A DNA stretch of 64,000 nucleotides from Euborellia annulipes (GCA_023213315.1 JAKCPI010004422.1:1-64000), one strand, 5' to 3'. Positions 33,701 to 45,866 are shown, counted from the first letter of the stretch. The notes: a model not told the origin generated them from the letters alone. A program made the numbers and translations.

Positions 33701-34504
33701 AAATATATCTATGACTAGTTAAGTCCGAATCGAGGTATTTTGAATACTATTATCTTATTCAAATATATAGATCTCGAAAAATATTTAGCAATTTTTTTCA
33801 TTTATCAAAAACAGAACTCATTAACTTAAATTGTCACTTGTCAAAAAGACCTAATTTGTATAAAAATACACCAGTGGAGAATATTATATTTTGAAGAGTG
33901 AAAAAATTAGAGCTGGAAGGAGAAATTTTTTTTGGGGGGGGGGAACACATAAATATTTAAGTAAAAATTTGAGCAGAAAAAGAAAGGAGAGCTAAGTCGA
34001 AAAAAAGAGGGTTCAAGCCCACTAAAGGAAAACTGGTGGTTGAGATGAAAAATTGGTTTGAACAAATAAAAAAATTTTTTATTTAGAAACCAGTTCATTA
34101 AACGATCTTAGAATAGGTGACAAATTGATAATTTATTTATGAGAGATACAGATCTATTACCGTTTATAATGTCAAACCGGATTTTATATCGATAAAATAC
34201 ATATCTAAGCTAACCAAAAAACAAATAAAAAGTTTTGAAAATACAATAATAATAATAATACAAGTTCATTAATATACTTGGTATTAACTTTTTCAATTAA
34301 TAATGACAGAACTGACATATTGTGGCTATTCTGAAGTGGATCCCCGTTTCCTTCAGGAATTCTCCACGTTTAATTTAGTATTATATAAAAGTTATTTAGC
34401 TTTGCGCCATATTATTTTAGAAACATCTTTTGATCATTATATTTTAACATTTTCACATTTCATAGATTGGGCTGATTATAATAGTACAATCTCTCCTCAA
34501 ACAT
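33701..34504. other. Intronic stretch, no gene seen
   Basis: AT-rich with a short poly(G) run near 33935 and an AAT microsatellite near 34245. A 73-codon open frame at 34303-34524 runs into the SINE-C copy, so its end is repeat-derived; it is not called as a gene. Confidence 0.4.
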
Positions 34505-34790
34505 GGACATCCTTCCTAGCATAGAAGAGGTTGGATAAAAGGAGCCGGGTAGATCCAGAAATAAGGATTAGGCCCGAGGTCTATTTAAAATAACCTTCAT
34601 CACAGAATCTAAAGAATTTTAAATAAGGATTAGTTCACTAGCTAGAAATGAACGTAGGAGGAGGAGTTAGATAGGAAATGATGTAACTTCACGGGGTGCC
34701 GCTAGATAGCTACGGCCAGAGGCCGGTTGGGTTTGAGGTGTCTTCGTGCACCTCGGGTAAATAAACGGGGATCCCGATAGGAATTTCAAA
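34505..34790 (+). mobile_element. SINE family C, 3' domain
   Basis: Matches 30205-30457 with scattered differences and one local rearrangement near 34565-34625. Starts in gacatccttcctagcataga and ends ggtaaataaacggggatccc. The tRNA head is missing. Confidence 0.7.
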
Positions 34791-35102
34791 TAAATAAATA
34801 ATAGTAAAATCTAATCAGATCTGCATTTAATATTTAAGTTGCCAATTCTACCTAGGAGAGAGCAAAATGCTATTCGCCTCAGGCGACAAAACGTCTAGCA
34901 CAAGCTCTGAACAAAGATTTAAGTTACATTGTTTATATAATATCGCCTTAAGTAAAATATAATTATAATTCATGTATTTAAAGGAGATTAAAATTTTATG
35001 CAGTTTCACAACAGACATTATTATTATTATTATCTTTAAAGGAAATATCAAAAGAGGATGTGTGACTCCGGATAAACAACTTTCCTTGTATTGTACTCAC
35101 AG

Positions 35103-35299
35103 GTCTCGAGAACACAGTCCTTGTCGACTACCGGTGGGCAAAGAGCCCAGTTCAAGTCCGATGAGACCCGCATTGGACGTACCTTCGATGGCTTCTACAG
35201 CGGATATCAACGGCAACGCCTTCCTCGCACCATCACCCTCTTCATCCATACGAATGCTCAACGGCCATGGAACATCCTCTTTAGAAAATGGACTCCAAG
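35103..35299 (+). CDS. DLGAP-family scaffold gene, internal exon d
   Basis: Acceptor ttgtactcacag ends at 35102; donor gtaatc begins at 35300. The first base completes an Arg codon from the exon at 33391 and one base is left at the end. It encodes a Ser/Pro-rich linker (SREHSPCRLPVGKEPSSSPM) and later IRMLNGHGTSSLENGLQ, the last codon before the split. A second open frame overlapping it in another phase (from 35091) does not match either junction and is treated as a shadow. The left-over base joins 42433 to give Val. Confidence 0.75.
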
Positions 35300-35723
35300 G
35301 TAATCTATCGCCATCGCCTGTAAAACCAAATAATTATCAATTTAAAATCATCTGTTTCATGGATTAACTTTCCGATATTGTATTAATATATTATAATGAT
35401 GAAAGATAGAAGACAAATAAAAGTAATTAATTATAAAAAGCTTCATTAATTTCGACATTACGGCTTTTTCACTGTAATCCCACAGACAGTCCAGAAGAAG
35501 GACTTAAGAAATGTGAAATGTGATAGAATTCCATAAAAGATTTTATAATTAATTTATTTTTCACTTCGACCATCTTCAAGGCTATGGTTCAATCAGAGTG
35601 TTTCTATTGACTGAATATGGTCGTATAGTCGACCGAATCGTCGATGTAGGTTAGAATGCAATAACACACGAGCTATTTTTATTTATTTTTTATTTTTTTT
35701 ATTTACAATAAAGTGAAGAATTT

Positions 35724-35964
35724 TTTTTTTTTTTTAACATTCACACTTTTTTCCCATTCACACTCACACTCACACACATTCACAAAGTCTTTTCGGCAAC
35801 TTGTTAGGCCATTTAAGACTTTTACGATAACCGTTGTAATGAATATATCTATTGTGGGTCCAGGCATTTCTATTTAAGCCATCTGGTATCTAAATGGCTT
35901 AAATTAAATCATCGGACTCCCTGGGTCCGAACCCGCTACGTTTGGTTTAGGAGGTAGGTACGCT
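35724..35964 (-). mobile_element. SINE family A, 5'-truncated, with target duplication
   Basis: The family A body is present but the head stops at the right end near 35964, before box A. agtgaagaa followed by attt or ttt lies on both sides (35712-35723 and 35965-35977). Truncation at the transcript 5' end plus a duplication is the signature of target-primed reverse transcription. Confidence 0.75.
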
Positions 35965-36625
35965 AGTGAAGAAATTTATAAAGATGGGAAAATATTTATA
36001 TTTTGTTACCATGGCCACCATTTCTTCTATCTTTCCTATGAAGTACAGTGAGGGTCAATATTAAGTCCCACCCATACATTTTCTACTTTTTGATTATTTC
36101 ATTGTTTAAAAAAAAAATATTATATATTTTTTAATGGAAACTTTAATGGTTCAAACCTAGAAAAATTCCAATAAAGATTTTCATTTTATTTTATAAAAAC
36201 AATGAAATAATCACATGTAGAAAATGTATGGGTGGGACTTAATATTGACCCTCACTGTACAAGAGTAAAATGGTCTTCAAACAATTTTGAGAGTAAAATG
36301 AGAATATACATTTTAAAGAGCATCTAAAAAATAATTGATTTTTTAATTTTAATCAAAACATTGGCCGATTTTGTTCAAAAGCTTCGTGTCACGTGCCTAA
36401 CTTGAATATAAAATTTCAACCTCCTAGCTCTTTTCGTTCTTGAGATATTTTGTTCACAGACACACAGACAGACAATGTTGCGAAAACCACTTTTTTGGAT
36501 TCAGGGGGCCTCAAAACGTTTATGTCCATCAAAATCTCGACATCGAATTTTCGAATTCTTGAATGAATCCAATACTTTCTCTCTCTATATACTTGTATTA
36601 ACTTATATAGAGGTAAGGTAAAGTA
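35965..36625 (+). repeat. R1 repeat with MITE M inserted
   Basis: R1 text from aatttataaagatggg to cctatgaagta, then the MITE, then tacaagagtaaaatgg through catcgaattttcgaattc and the terminal AT hairpin. Confidence 0.75.
36046..36257. mobile_element. MITE family M (CAGTGAGGG ends), TA duplication
   Basis: Inverted ends CAGTGAGGGTCAATATTAAG and the matching complement enclose a 212-bp palindrome-rich element between TA (36044-36045) and TA (36258-36259). Uninterrupted R1 copies read cctatgaagtacaagagt at this point, giving the exact empty site. TA target and end sequence suggest a Tc1/mariner-type driver. No coding capacity. Confidence 0.85.
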
Positions 36626-36772
36626 ACAAAATTTGAACAAAAAAGGTCATCTCTGATCTAGAACATGGCTCAAACTTTTTTCTTTCACCGCCCCATTTAT
36701 GATGGTGATTTTTTTTCGCGACCCCAGATAAATATAAATAAAGATATATAAATATTTTGTGATGACTTAGTT

Positions 36773-37043
36773 CAGGGGTAGCCAACCCGGTCCTCCTTGA
36801 AAATTTTTGCGGCCCGCGAGATTCATCCCACTTTTACAAAATATAGCTATTTATTTTATAATAGCTGAGCATTATTTGAAATACTGGAATTGAAATACTG
36901 GTACATTTGTATTTTTGTATTTCAGTTTTAAATACTTTGTATTTCAAATACTTAGATCAGCGTATTTTGTTTAACCAGTTCAAAATTTCAACATTTTTTT
37001 TTTTTAATTTTTTTGAGATACACGGACGAGTTGGCCACCCCTG
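36773..37043. mobile_element. hAT-type MITE
   Basis: Ends CAGGGGTAGCCAACCCGG and GAGTTGGCCACCCCTG form an imperfect inverted repeat. The flanks acttagtt and atttaatt differ by two transitions and are the expected 8 bp. An older insertion than the one at 22166. Confidence 0.7.
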
Positions 37044-37188
37044 ATTTAATTAGCACCTTTGTTTGTGTGCGTGTAATTCTGTCACAAATACACATCTAGA
37101 TGTTATAAATTCTTGTATTATTAAATATTTTACATTAAAATCTCGCAACCTCAAGATTTCCCAAGACCCCATTTGGGGTTGTGAATGA

Positions 37189-37545
37189 AAAAATTGATAA
37201 ATAGGAAAAAAAACCAGCGCCGCTTTATCCACCACACACACTATTTATTTGCAAATATTTAGCATTTTTGTGTTAAGTATGATGGGTGGCGTTGGGTTGC
37301 AAACAGTTTTGGTGGTGGATGTCATCTATATTTTTGCCAAGGAATTTCTTACTGGTAATTTGCCTATTTAATAACTTTGATATGAAAATGACAAACATTT
37401 ATACAATCAGAGGCAAAAATATAGACGACATCCACCACCAAAACTGTTTGCTGCACTGATGATGGGTGGCGTTTTGCAACCCGAAATATTTGCAAATAAA
37501 GTGGTGGATAAAGAGGCGCTGGTTTTTTTCTCCTATTTATCAATC
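37189..37545. repeat. Foldback element with a hammerhead-like core (FB-3)
   Basis: Left arm pieces at 37189-37263 and 37290-37341 are complementary to 37412-37545. A complete core is on the plus strand at 37455-37485: CTGATGA, TGGGTGGCG ... CAACCC (GGGT pairs with ACCC), then GAAA. The left arm has lost it. Core is followed by TATTTGCAAATAAAG. Confidence 0.6.
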
Positions 37546-37942
37546 TCAACTTCCAGCCCAAACAATCCGTGAATGAAAAAAGTTTAAGTCCTGTCTAGAG
37601 TATATTTTAAGTGTTGCTCATCCTTTTTGGTTGAAAAACAAATATAAGAAATTTTTACTTGCCATTAATTTTCAAGTAGCCTAACATCTTGGTTTTGAGA
37701 AAATAAAACATTTTTTTCTATATATATATCCAGCGCACAGCCAAATTAGTCGCAAAACTTAGAGAGTGCGCGCGAGTGTAGATATGTCTATATAAAAAAT
37801 GTATTTAAATTAATTCATTGGCCCCTCAGATTCTGAAAAAAAAAAAAAAATAAAATTAGATTTTAGACTCTAAAGATATGATTTTAAAGTATACTTAAAG
37901 ATTTTTTTAAAAATTATCTCTTTTAAAAAAGAAAATAAAATC

Positions 37943-38024
37943 CGACGAGGATGGGATTCGAACCCACGCGTGCAGAGCACATTGGATTAGCAGTCCAACG
38001 CCTTAACCACTCGGCCACCTCGTC
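37943..38024 (-). tRNA. tRNA-Ser (anticodon GCT), copy 1
   Basis: An 82-nt cloverleaf read on the minus strand: acceptor GACGAGG pairs with CCTCGTC, discriminator G, box A TGGCCGAGTGG, anticodon stem TTGGA/TCCAA around CTGCTAA, a long variable arm as expected for serine tRNAs, and box B GGTTCGAATCC. A TTTT terminator (gattttattttctttttt) follows. It sits in an intron of the DLGAP gene, antisense to it. Confidence 0.95.
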
Positions 38025-39329
38025 CTCTCTTTCCTCCGCTCTTATTCACTTTGAGCATCATCAAAAGAGAAAATTTGTATAGCTTTTTATCTCGATTATT
38101 TGACATCGTTATCTTTTCCTTTATACCTGCCGAACTACTGTACATTATTAGCACACTGAGATACCATTAATAAATTTATATCCTGAATCTAAATTATTTA
38201 TTTGAATTTTTTTTTGTTTCATTTATTGATTTAAAAAAAAAAAAAAAAAAAAAATGAATTACAAAAAGATTGTTATTAATAATTAAAAAATTTATTAGTG
38301 GCTTTAATTAAAGGATTTTAAATATTAATTGTTTCTAATAATCCGTTGTATTGATTTGTAGGTCATATTCCGACCCTTTGAACCTCCTAGATAACTTGTT
38401 AGGAATAGAAAATGTTTTTTTTTTAATATAGAAATTTAATGTAAAATTCGAGGTCAGTTGCGATCCTTCCCCTTTCCGCCCTTTTGAGTGAAAAATGTCT
38501 TATTAGTACCATTTAATATTAATTAATCTTCACCCTCAATCACACAAGTGAATAATTTATTTCTATCAATGACTTTTTCACCTTTAACCTTTGCACATAA
38601 TGTTGTGAAGTCATCGCAATTTAAGGCTCCCTTGTTCTGGTATCTCATTGATTTTTCTTAACTTAAACAAAGTGCAAAAGCAGCCCCCCAATAAATAGGT
38701 TAGATTTAATAGGGACTTGGGGTCGATGACTTAAAGATGAATTAGGCCAGCCATTAGCTGATTACAAATTCACCTTTAAAGTGTTAAGAAAGAAATTTAT
38801 TTACTTTTCAGAATTTCTATTTAAACAAGATAGATAAAATAAAATGAAATGCTTTTAATATAATTAAAGGAAGGGGATGGGGAAAAAATAACAAGAATAA
38901 AATGAAATTCACAAAGATTGACGGAAAGCAAAACGATCTTTTGTTGTTGTTGGGAGTAGGCAAGACTGGAACCAAAAAAAGTGAGATTTTTTCGGAAATT
39001 TGGAGAAAAATATTGATAAGAAATTTTGTAAATTGTTGATATTATTAAAGGAAAGGATGCAGCGGATGAGTGGATGAAGAAATAATCAGAACATATTAGG
39101 CCACCTTATATCAATAAAATATATAAGCAAATATTTCGAGCAAGATGATGTGGACGTGTAAGCTTTAATTTAATTAGCCTGGTCTCAAGCTGCCCAAATT
39201 ATTTGCAAATATATGACAATAGTGGGTCATAATGATCAATTATTTCTCAAAGTATGAATTAACTTTAATACTTTGAAGCAAAATTTTATATTTAAAAAAT
39301 TTGTGAGCAGGTTGGAGGGTTAAACGTCC
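38025..39329. other. Intronic stretch, no gene seen
   Basis: AT-rich with an A run near 38231-38254 and no exon supported. Confidence 0.35.
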
Positions 39330-39413
39330 TATATTCCCAGGGATTTAAACTCAGGATCTCTAGCCAATCAGCGGTATCGGTGTGTTACCCTTTACTAGGC
39401 CACCGCACCCTAC
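39330..39413 (-). repeat. tRNA-like SINE head
   Basis: On the minus strand box A-like GTGGCCTAGTAAAGGG and box B-like AGTTTAAATCCC are spaced as in a tRNA gene. The stems are incomplete, so it is a SINE head and not a functional gene. Confidence 0.45.
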
Positions 39414-41154
39414 CAAGTTTTTTATATGAATTTAACAGTATCTCCAAAAATGCAAAGAAATACTCATTCTAAATAAACTTGAGTATTTACAATCACAACC
39501 GACCATTCCAATAAAGCTCTGCTTTCACATTTTGGTTAATATATCGTCACTCTAGAAACTTTATCTCATTTTTTTGAAAAATCCGTTTCCAAATTCCTTA
39601 CTGAATTCCCCCGTCACCTCTAGTATAAATTGTTGATTAAAATTGGCATACTTGTATACATGACCTATGAAAACTGTCAAATACACAGCGAATCTCACAT
39701 TACAAAGACAAGTGTACAACTGTCTATAAGTGTGTTTTGGATTTGAATATCTTTATAAATTTAGAGAAAAAATAGCTTTTGTTCTAGTACTAAAACAAAT
39801 TTACTTTCCTGAAAAATTAAGAAAATTGAGATCCGTTGTTTCTAAAACGACGACATAATAAATTCCATCATTTCATATTTATTTTGACATATATCTTGTA
39901 CCCTTGATCAGAAATGGATGTAATTTTGCACAAGCAATAAGAATATAATGATTTGTGGGCAATTGTTCCTGAATGTAGAGGGAAAGTTTTATGATCTTTC
40001 CTCATTTATTTATTAAATATTAAATAAATTTTACCATCAAATCCGAGTCTCCATTTTTTAGAAAAACATTTCATTTGCAGGACATGATTAGGCAAATATC
40101 TTCGAGCATTGACACAATACGATCAGATTTTTTGGCGGTATTCCACTATATTCTAAAATAAAGTAATAACAAAGTAAATTTTATCTTCAATATATTATGT
40201 TATTTTAATAACATATTTTTCACTTTATAATTGTGATATAGAATAAACTCACCATTGATTATAAAATCCTTTTAATGTCAATTTACGGCAAAATAATTAT
40301 TAAAGTCAAAAAATCATTTTGTCAAACACAAAAGCGACTTGAGCGCCTCTAAAGGCCAGCGAGTATATTTCAAATCTAAACCCAGAGAATACACAGAATT
40401 ATTTTTTAAATGAACGAATTATAAATTTGACTTTTCTCTATAGAACTTTTTAGTTAATTATAAAAAAGAAATAAATTTAAATTCATTTAAAACTAATGAG
40501 AAATTGCATAAAAGTTAAGGTTTATAAAAAATTTATAATTATCTATGGTTTAATCAACTAATGAAATTTTATATAGCTTTTAAATAAAAAAAAACTAAAT
40601 ACATTATACATTAGAAAATATTAGTAATATACTGTTTTATTAATTTATTTTCCTTTTTCAATAAAAAAAAATTTTTGAATCTTTCTGAATGCGACCTTTA
40701 TTTTTATATTCTTTGAGTGGGCTTCTTGGCGTCCTCTGTCTTTGGAAGGCGCCAAGTCAAGTTGACATCAATCATGAAATCTTTTTTTGTTTTTTAGTTT
40801 AATGTTTTATTTGTTTTAAATTTTTAATCTCAAATGGTGAGTTTTATTTTCTTTTGCAATTATTTAATTCTCAAACAAAAAATAAATGATGAAATATTAC
40901 AAATGTCTTTTTTACTAAAACACAGTATCTATTCTCAGCCTTACATTTTCATTTTTACTATATTTTCATTAAAAATTATAACGATTAATGATCATATCAA
41001 ATAAATTTGTTAATCAACCTAATAATAATATTTTTTGATGTTTTATACTTTGTTATTTTTGGGATTGGCGAGGGTTGCGAGGCTTCAAATCGAAACGTTT
41101 TGAATATTATTCGCCATTTTGAATTTTTGGCTTGAAATTGAGTTTTTAAAAAAT
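39414..41154. other. Intronic stretch, no gene seen
   Basis: AT-rich throughout. No exon with both splice signals, RNA gene or recognisable element found. Confidence 0.35.
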
Positions 41155-41850
41155 ATCTTCTTCTTCTGTCCTCCCCTTATTCCTTCGATGCGGGGTCGGC
41201 TGACCTCACTTTTCCCTCCAACTCCATTATGAGCTTTTGCGACCGAGAAGGATAGAACAGGCCGGCCTGTCGCACGGTCTAACGCCTGGTGAAAAGAGCA
41301 AGGAAGAGACAGATATACAAAGAACAGAAGGACTGCTTGTTTGCTCAGGGGCCCACATCTTGTGGGTACAGTGAGGGCAATATTAAGTCCCACCCATACG
41401 TTTTCTACTTGTGATTATTTCATTATTTTTATAAAAGAAAATGAAAATTTTTATTGGAAATTTTCTAGGTTTGAACCATGAAAGTTTCCATTAAAAAATA
41501 TATAATATTTTTTTAAAAACAATAAAATAATCACAAGTAGAAAACGCATGGGTGGGACTTAATATTGCCCCTCACTGTACGTGGACGAGCTGCCCTTGCT
41601 GGAACTGGCAGTACTTGTGTTCTTTGCATGTCAGTCTCTTTCTTTTTATATTTTCAACAGGCGTCAGACCGTGCGACGGGTCGGCCTGCTCTATTCCTTC
41701 CCGGTCGCAAAAACCCTACCTCCTCCGCCGACCCCGCACCGCGGGATTAAGGCGAAGAAAGAAGAAAAAGAAGAACTGCTTGTCCCAGCTCGGGCAGCTC
41801 GTGGACGCCATCAACATACCCACAAGATGTGGACCCTTGAGCGAGTTTTC
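41155..41850. repeat. Inverted pair of repeat P, split by a MITE
   Basis: The block at 41155-41350 is the reverse complement of 41590-41765 (tcgcaaaaaccctacctcct region). The two meet at gggcccacatcttgtgggta / cgtggacgag, where MITE M sits. A further acccacaagatgtgga near 41820 shows that this short sequence is the outer end of the P element. The open frames of about 100 codons across the block are repeat-derived. Confidence 0.7.
41369..41577. mobile_element. MITE family M, second copy, TA duplication
   Basis: 209 bp between TA (41367-41368) and TA (41578-41579). Ends CAGTGAGGGCAATATTAAG and its complement. The unoccupied junction gggtacgtgg exists at 7477-7486 in the other P copy. Confidence 0.87.
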
Positions 41851-42432
41851 AAAAAATAATATACATGGCTGATGAAATTTTCAAAGCCCCTGATCTGAAC
41901 CTCTTTATTTATGAATGTTTTATACTCTTGCCAGAAAATCTTTTCTGAAGGAGGTGGTGAGTTTGCTCTCGCCTTCCCCCGCTCCCACCATCACCTCTTC
42001 TACTCCTCCCAATGAATCACTTATAAAGTATATAAAATATTTTTTTAATTTCTATCACTATTTAAAATTTTACAACTATATTTCTTTATTTTAATTTAAT
42101 TTTTTTTTTTTTTTTTTAGGGATAGAGGGAACGGGGGGATTCAGCCAGGTATTAAGACTCAAATGATAAAATCTTATATTCTCCATCAACTCTCTTTACC
42201 ACCTACAAAAAATGTCTGTACAATCTGTTCACATTTACTTCTAGAATTTTTTTTTTAATTAAAAACCCCACTTCAATCACTTCCAATGTATTAGTTAATT
42301 AATTGCTTTATATTTTCCTTTGAATAGATATTTTTTGTTGGTTTTCTTTCCGAGCCACCAACTAGGTGGGCTTGGATCGATGTCCATTGATCGCTAGGTA
42401 GGAGTTCTCTCTTAGTCGTTGTTTGGTTCCAG

Positions 42433-42707
42433 TGGCGAGCACGGCTTCGTCTCCATTGTCGGTATCGCCTTGCCCACCGTCTGCCACGGGGTCGGCGTGT
42501 AGTGGCGGAGGCGCCACTTCGGGCGTCATCCGAGTTACCGCCTCCGTCACCCATTTGAATGGCTCCGTAACTCCAGCAGCTGTCTCGCCATCGTCCATCG
42601 TCACATCTACGAAATCCTTCATTCAGCAACGGGTGGAACGGCTCTACGGGCCCGGAGCGCTTGCACAAGGCTTTTTTAGGAGAACACGCACCCTCGACAA
42701 TGGACTG
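42433..42707 (+). CDS. DLGAP-family scaffold gene, internal exon e
   Basis: Acceptor tttggttccag ends at 42432 and donor gtatgt begins at 42708. Two bases finish the Val codon begun at 35299 and the exon ends on a whole codon. GC content is far above the neighbouring intron. The product opens with a Ser/Pro/Thr-rich linker, passes ASVTHLNGSVTPAAV, and ends with a basic, more ordered segment: SFIQQRVERLYGPGALAQGF followed by RRTRTLDNGL. The latter looks conserved and could be a short linear interaction motif, but I cannot name a partner. Antisense open frames over this exon are GC-driven shadows. Confidence 0.8.
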
Positions 42708-42967
42708 GTATGTTTCACCACTTCGAGATTTAACAGTAGTTATTTATATTCATATTCAATAAATTTCTTAGATCCCCCGTCGGTATTGAATCCCTCAACT
42801 TCTAATAAATTGGAAATTTCTCTTCTACTTGACTTAATAATCAAATAAATAAAAGTAATCCCAACTAGTCAGTCTTAAAATTATATTATAAAATTCTCGA
42901 AGGGCCTTACTATGAAACTTTGAAGGACGTACATGCAAATTTTATAATAATTTCAAACAATTATTTT

Positions 42968-43312
42968 TCAGAAATTTTATTTGCTGACGACTGTTTGAAA
43001 TATACAGTTTCGGTCATTCAATGTGACCATCATCAGGCCTGGAATATAAAAAAATACTTTCTTTATAACATAGTATCTATTCTATTTTTACATCATTGGT
43101 TTAAATTAGAAATGTTGGCTTTTCGATATGTATAAATTACGTATTATTAAGACAAATGTTGTAATTTATAAAAAAAGGCAATTATAAAAATATATATATG
43201 TCCTATGTTATAAAGCATTTTTTATATAGGGCTATTCCAGGCCTGATGATGTTCATATTGAATGACCCAAACTCTATTGCAATCAGTCGTCAGCAAATAA
43301 AATTTCTGAAAA
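42968..43312. repeat. Foldback element with hammerhead-like core (FB-4)
   Basis: Arms 42968-43049 and 43229-43312 are complementary. The minus-strand core at 43036-43008 is complete: CTGATGA, T, stem GGTCA/TGACC with a 7-nt loop, GAAA. The plus-strand arm at 43243-43272 keeps CTGATGA, but GAAA has become CAAA and the stem has a mismatch. AAATAAAATTTCTG follows the core in both arms. Confidence 0.7.
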
Positions 43313-43794
43313 ATAATTCTTTAAAATTATTATATAATCTGCACGTACATCCTGTAAAGTTTTTTAGTGAATATTTGAGAATTTGATGATTATTCTGCTT
43401 GAGCTGTTTCTTGGATATGTTATAAGAGTTTTTCGAATATATTTTGAGAAATATGTGTTCGTGTCGGTGGTCTCGGCTAATTTAAGATAAAATCATTGAT
43501 AAAATAATAGTATTTAACTATAAAACTGGTTAATTTTCTCTGTGATGGTGCAAAACAAGATTGGCGACACAGGGGTCGGGATATTTTTCTGACGACACCC
43601 CTAATAAAGAGGCTGGAAACTGAATCCCCAGAACATTGCATTAGTAACTTGAACAATAGGGAAAACTTTTTTTATAATTTTAGGTTGTTTGTTTATAGAT
43701 TAATAAAAAAAATCTCCGTTTTATATTAATTTATAATAAAATTTAAAAAAAATGTATTCATTTGGGAATCGTAGGAAAATGGAAAAAAATATTT

Positions 43795-43876
43795 CGACGA
43801 GGATGGGATTCGAACCCACGCGTGCAGAGCACATTGGATTAGCAGTCCAACGCCTTAACCACTCGGCCACCTCGTC
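43795..43876 (-). tRNA. tRNA-Ser (anticodon GCT), copy 2
   Basis: Identical over all 82 nt to the copy at 37943. Its downstream T tract is gaaatatttttttcc on the minus strand. Flanking DNA is unrelated to that of copy 1, so the identity is limited to the tRNA itself. Confidence 0.95.
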
Positions 43877-44189
43877 AACGAGCAAACTGCTTCTCTAAGT
43901 TCGGGGAACCGCAGCTGTTTGACTGGAAAAGGGAGGAAAGCAATTTAGGGCAAAATCCCCATTTGTACCAGTCTCTCTCCTTTAATATAACATTGCCCTT
44001 TTCCATTTCGTTTTTTTTTCTTATTAGGTATCACATTTTTTTTTTTATTTAACCAATTGAAAAAGTAATAATTAAAAATGATAAAGGAAAACAAATTTTA
44101 CTAAAGAAATGAGAAAGAATAGTCAGAAATAGGCGATTGACTTTCCAGGGTTGGCTTAGACCCAGTAATTTGGGTTTTATCGGTTTTTT

Positions 44190-44455
44190 TTTACTTTCTC
44201 TTGCCCTATATATGAAATATTCATATATAGAGAAAGTATTGGATTCATGTCAAATTGGTATTATTTATTTCCTAAATATGAAAAATATAGAGGGAAGTAT
44301 GATTCATATAAAAAATTCGATGTCGAGATTTTGATGGATATACACGTTTTGCGGTACCCTGAATCCAAAAAAGTGGATCTCACAAATTGGTCTGTCTGTC
44401 TCACTTTGAACAAAATACCTCAGGAACGAAAAAAGCTAGGAGTTTGAAATGTTAG
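44190..44455 (-). repeat. R1 repeat, inverted, 3' end with internal repeat
   Basis: The terminal AT hairpin and the ttggattcatgtcaaa block appear, then part of the hairpin end recurs (gaaaaatatagagggaagta) before the ttcgatgtcgagattttgat block. The copy stops near aggagtttgaaatgtt. Confidence 0.65.
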
Positions 44456-45866
44456 TGAGTTAAATAAATAACATAAACTGAGCTACTAGCTAAAGACACA
44501 GAGGTAGTAAATAAAATTACCCAGAGAAAATACTTTTTTTATTATAGCAGGGTCCGACCGAAACATGATTTTTACCCGAAACCGAAATTCGGCTTCAATT
44601 TTAGTTTCGGCCGAAACCGAAACTTGTTTTAAACTTTTTCTTAAAATTTCCTATACAATATTCATATCATTTTGCCTTTTTTTTAGTAATTTTTTTTTTT
44701 TTTTTTATTAGTTTCAAACTCAAGTTTCGGCTGGTTTTTGACCGAAACCGAAACTTCGGTCGGTTCCTATATTATACATAATATCATTATAAGAAAAATT
44801 ATATAGTAACATCTATTTGTTTACCTACTTTATTTTGCAAGGTTATTTTTTTTTTTGCAAAAATATTGAAATTTTTATAAAACTGACATGAGCAGAAAAG
44901 ACAAATCACACCTAACAATAAGAAACGAAAATCCCAAAAAAAAACCTTTAAAACTTGAAAAAACAAAAAAAAATGAGTTGGACTTTTAAAAAAACCCGGG
45001 TTTTTTCAACCCTGTTGACTTTACTGATGAAATTATTCAATTTCTCATTGAGAGATTCTCTTAAAGTTAGAAACAAAATAGGAACACATGCTGAGATGAA
45101 ATAATTATTAATTAAAAAATTACAATTTATAAAGAAATTTATTATATTACATACTGTATAAGTAGTGAATGGTTAAATAATATACTGTATAGCCCGTATA
45201 CCTCCGTAAAGTGATGATGAAAATTAGGAATTGATTTGTTTTATTCTATCAGACTATAAAATATATTTTGTTTTCAAAATTCTCTTCCCTTTAAACAAAA
45301 GTGAATGTATTTTTTTTTTTTTTTTTTTTTGCTCATCTGCACCCACGTTCACTTTCCGGAATGTTGTTTTGCGCGGGTTGAACTGGATAGATAGAATTGC
45401 ACCTTGACTCGTGGGTTTTCTGATTTAAGGGCTATAAACCTCGTATTTCATTACCCCTTTTTTTAAACACAAAATATCTTGATAATTATATTATTTGAAA
45501 TTGTCTATTAATCCTTCAAAATAAATTTTTTAATTATTCATTATTGAAATTCAGTTTTTATTAGAAATTTTATTCAGGTAAATTTACTTAACTTATAGCT
45601 TGTCATTTTTAGAACAATAAATTTTATTTTTTATTATTAACAACAGGTATTTTATTATAAATTTTATATCCAATTTTAATGGATTTTTGCGCTAAAAAAA
45701 CAATTCTATTAAAATTTGCATATTAAGAAATCTGCTTTTATTAATTTTTCCATTAGATATAGATCGAAAATTTGCTCTATTTACCATCTATGGGGTCGTC
45801 TTTGGTCTATTATAAACTCTCGTACAATTTGACTGATTAAATTACTTTCTCTTATTATATTAGGTC
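44456..45866. other. Intronic stretch with a small inverted repeat
   Basis: At 44575-44770 short phrases such as ccgaaaccgaaac recur in direct and inverted orientation (aagtttcggctgg, accgaaaccgaaacttcgg). They suggest a small palindromic element of about 200 bp. Nothing else is recognisable and no exon is supported. Confidence 0.4.

Noticed and set aside
35091..35303. 70-codon plus frame overlapping exon d
   Set aside because: Its phase does not match the leftover bases of the exon at 33488 or the entry phase of 42433.
41552..41872. Open frames of about 60-106 codons
   Set aside because: They lie in repeat P and the MITE end and recur in the other P copy, so they are repeat sequence.
42120..42148. 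Possible 29-nt microexon between a long T tract plus AG and a gtatta donor
   Set aside because: 29 nt would break the phase between exons ending at 35299 and starting at 42433, which join perfectly without it.
42291..42668. 125-codon minus-strand open frame opposite the DLGAP exon
   Set aside because: It is the GC-rich antisense shadow of the exon at 42433-42707 and has no splice or domain support.
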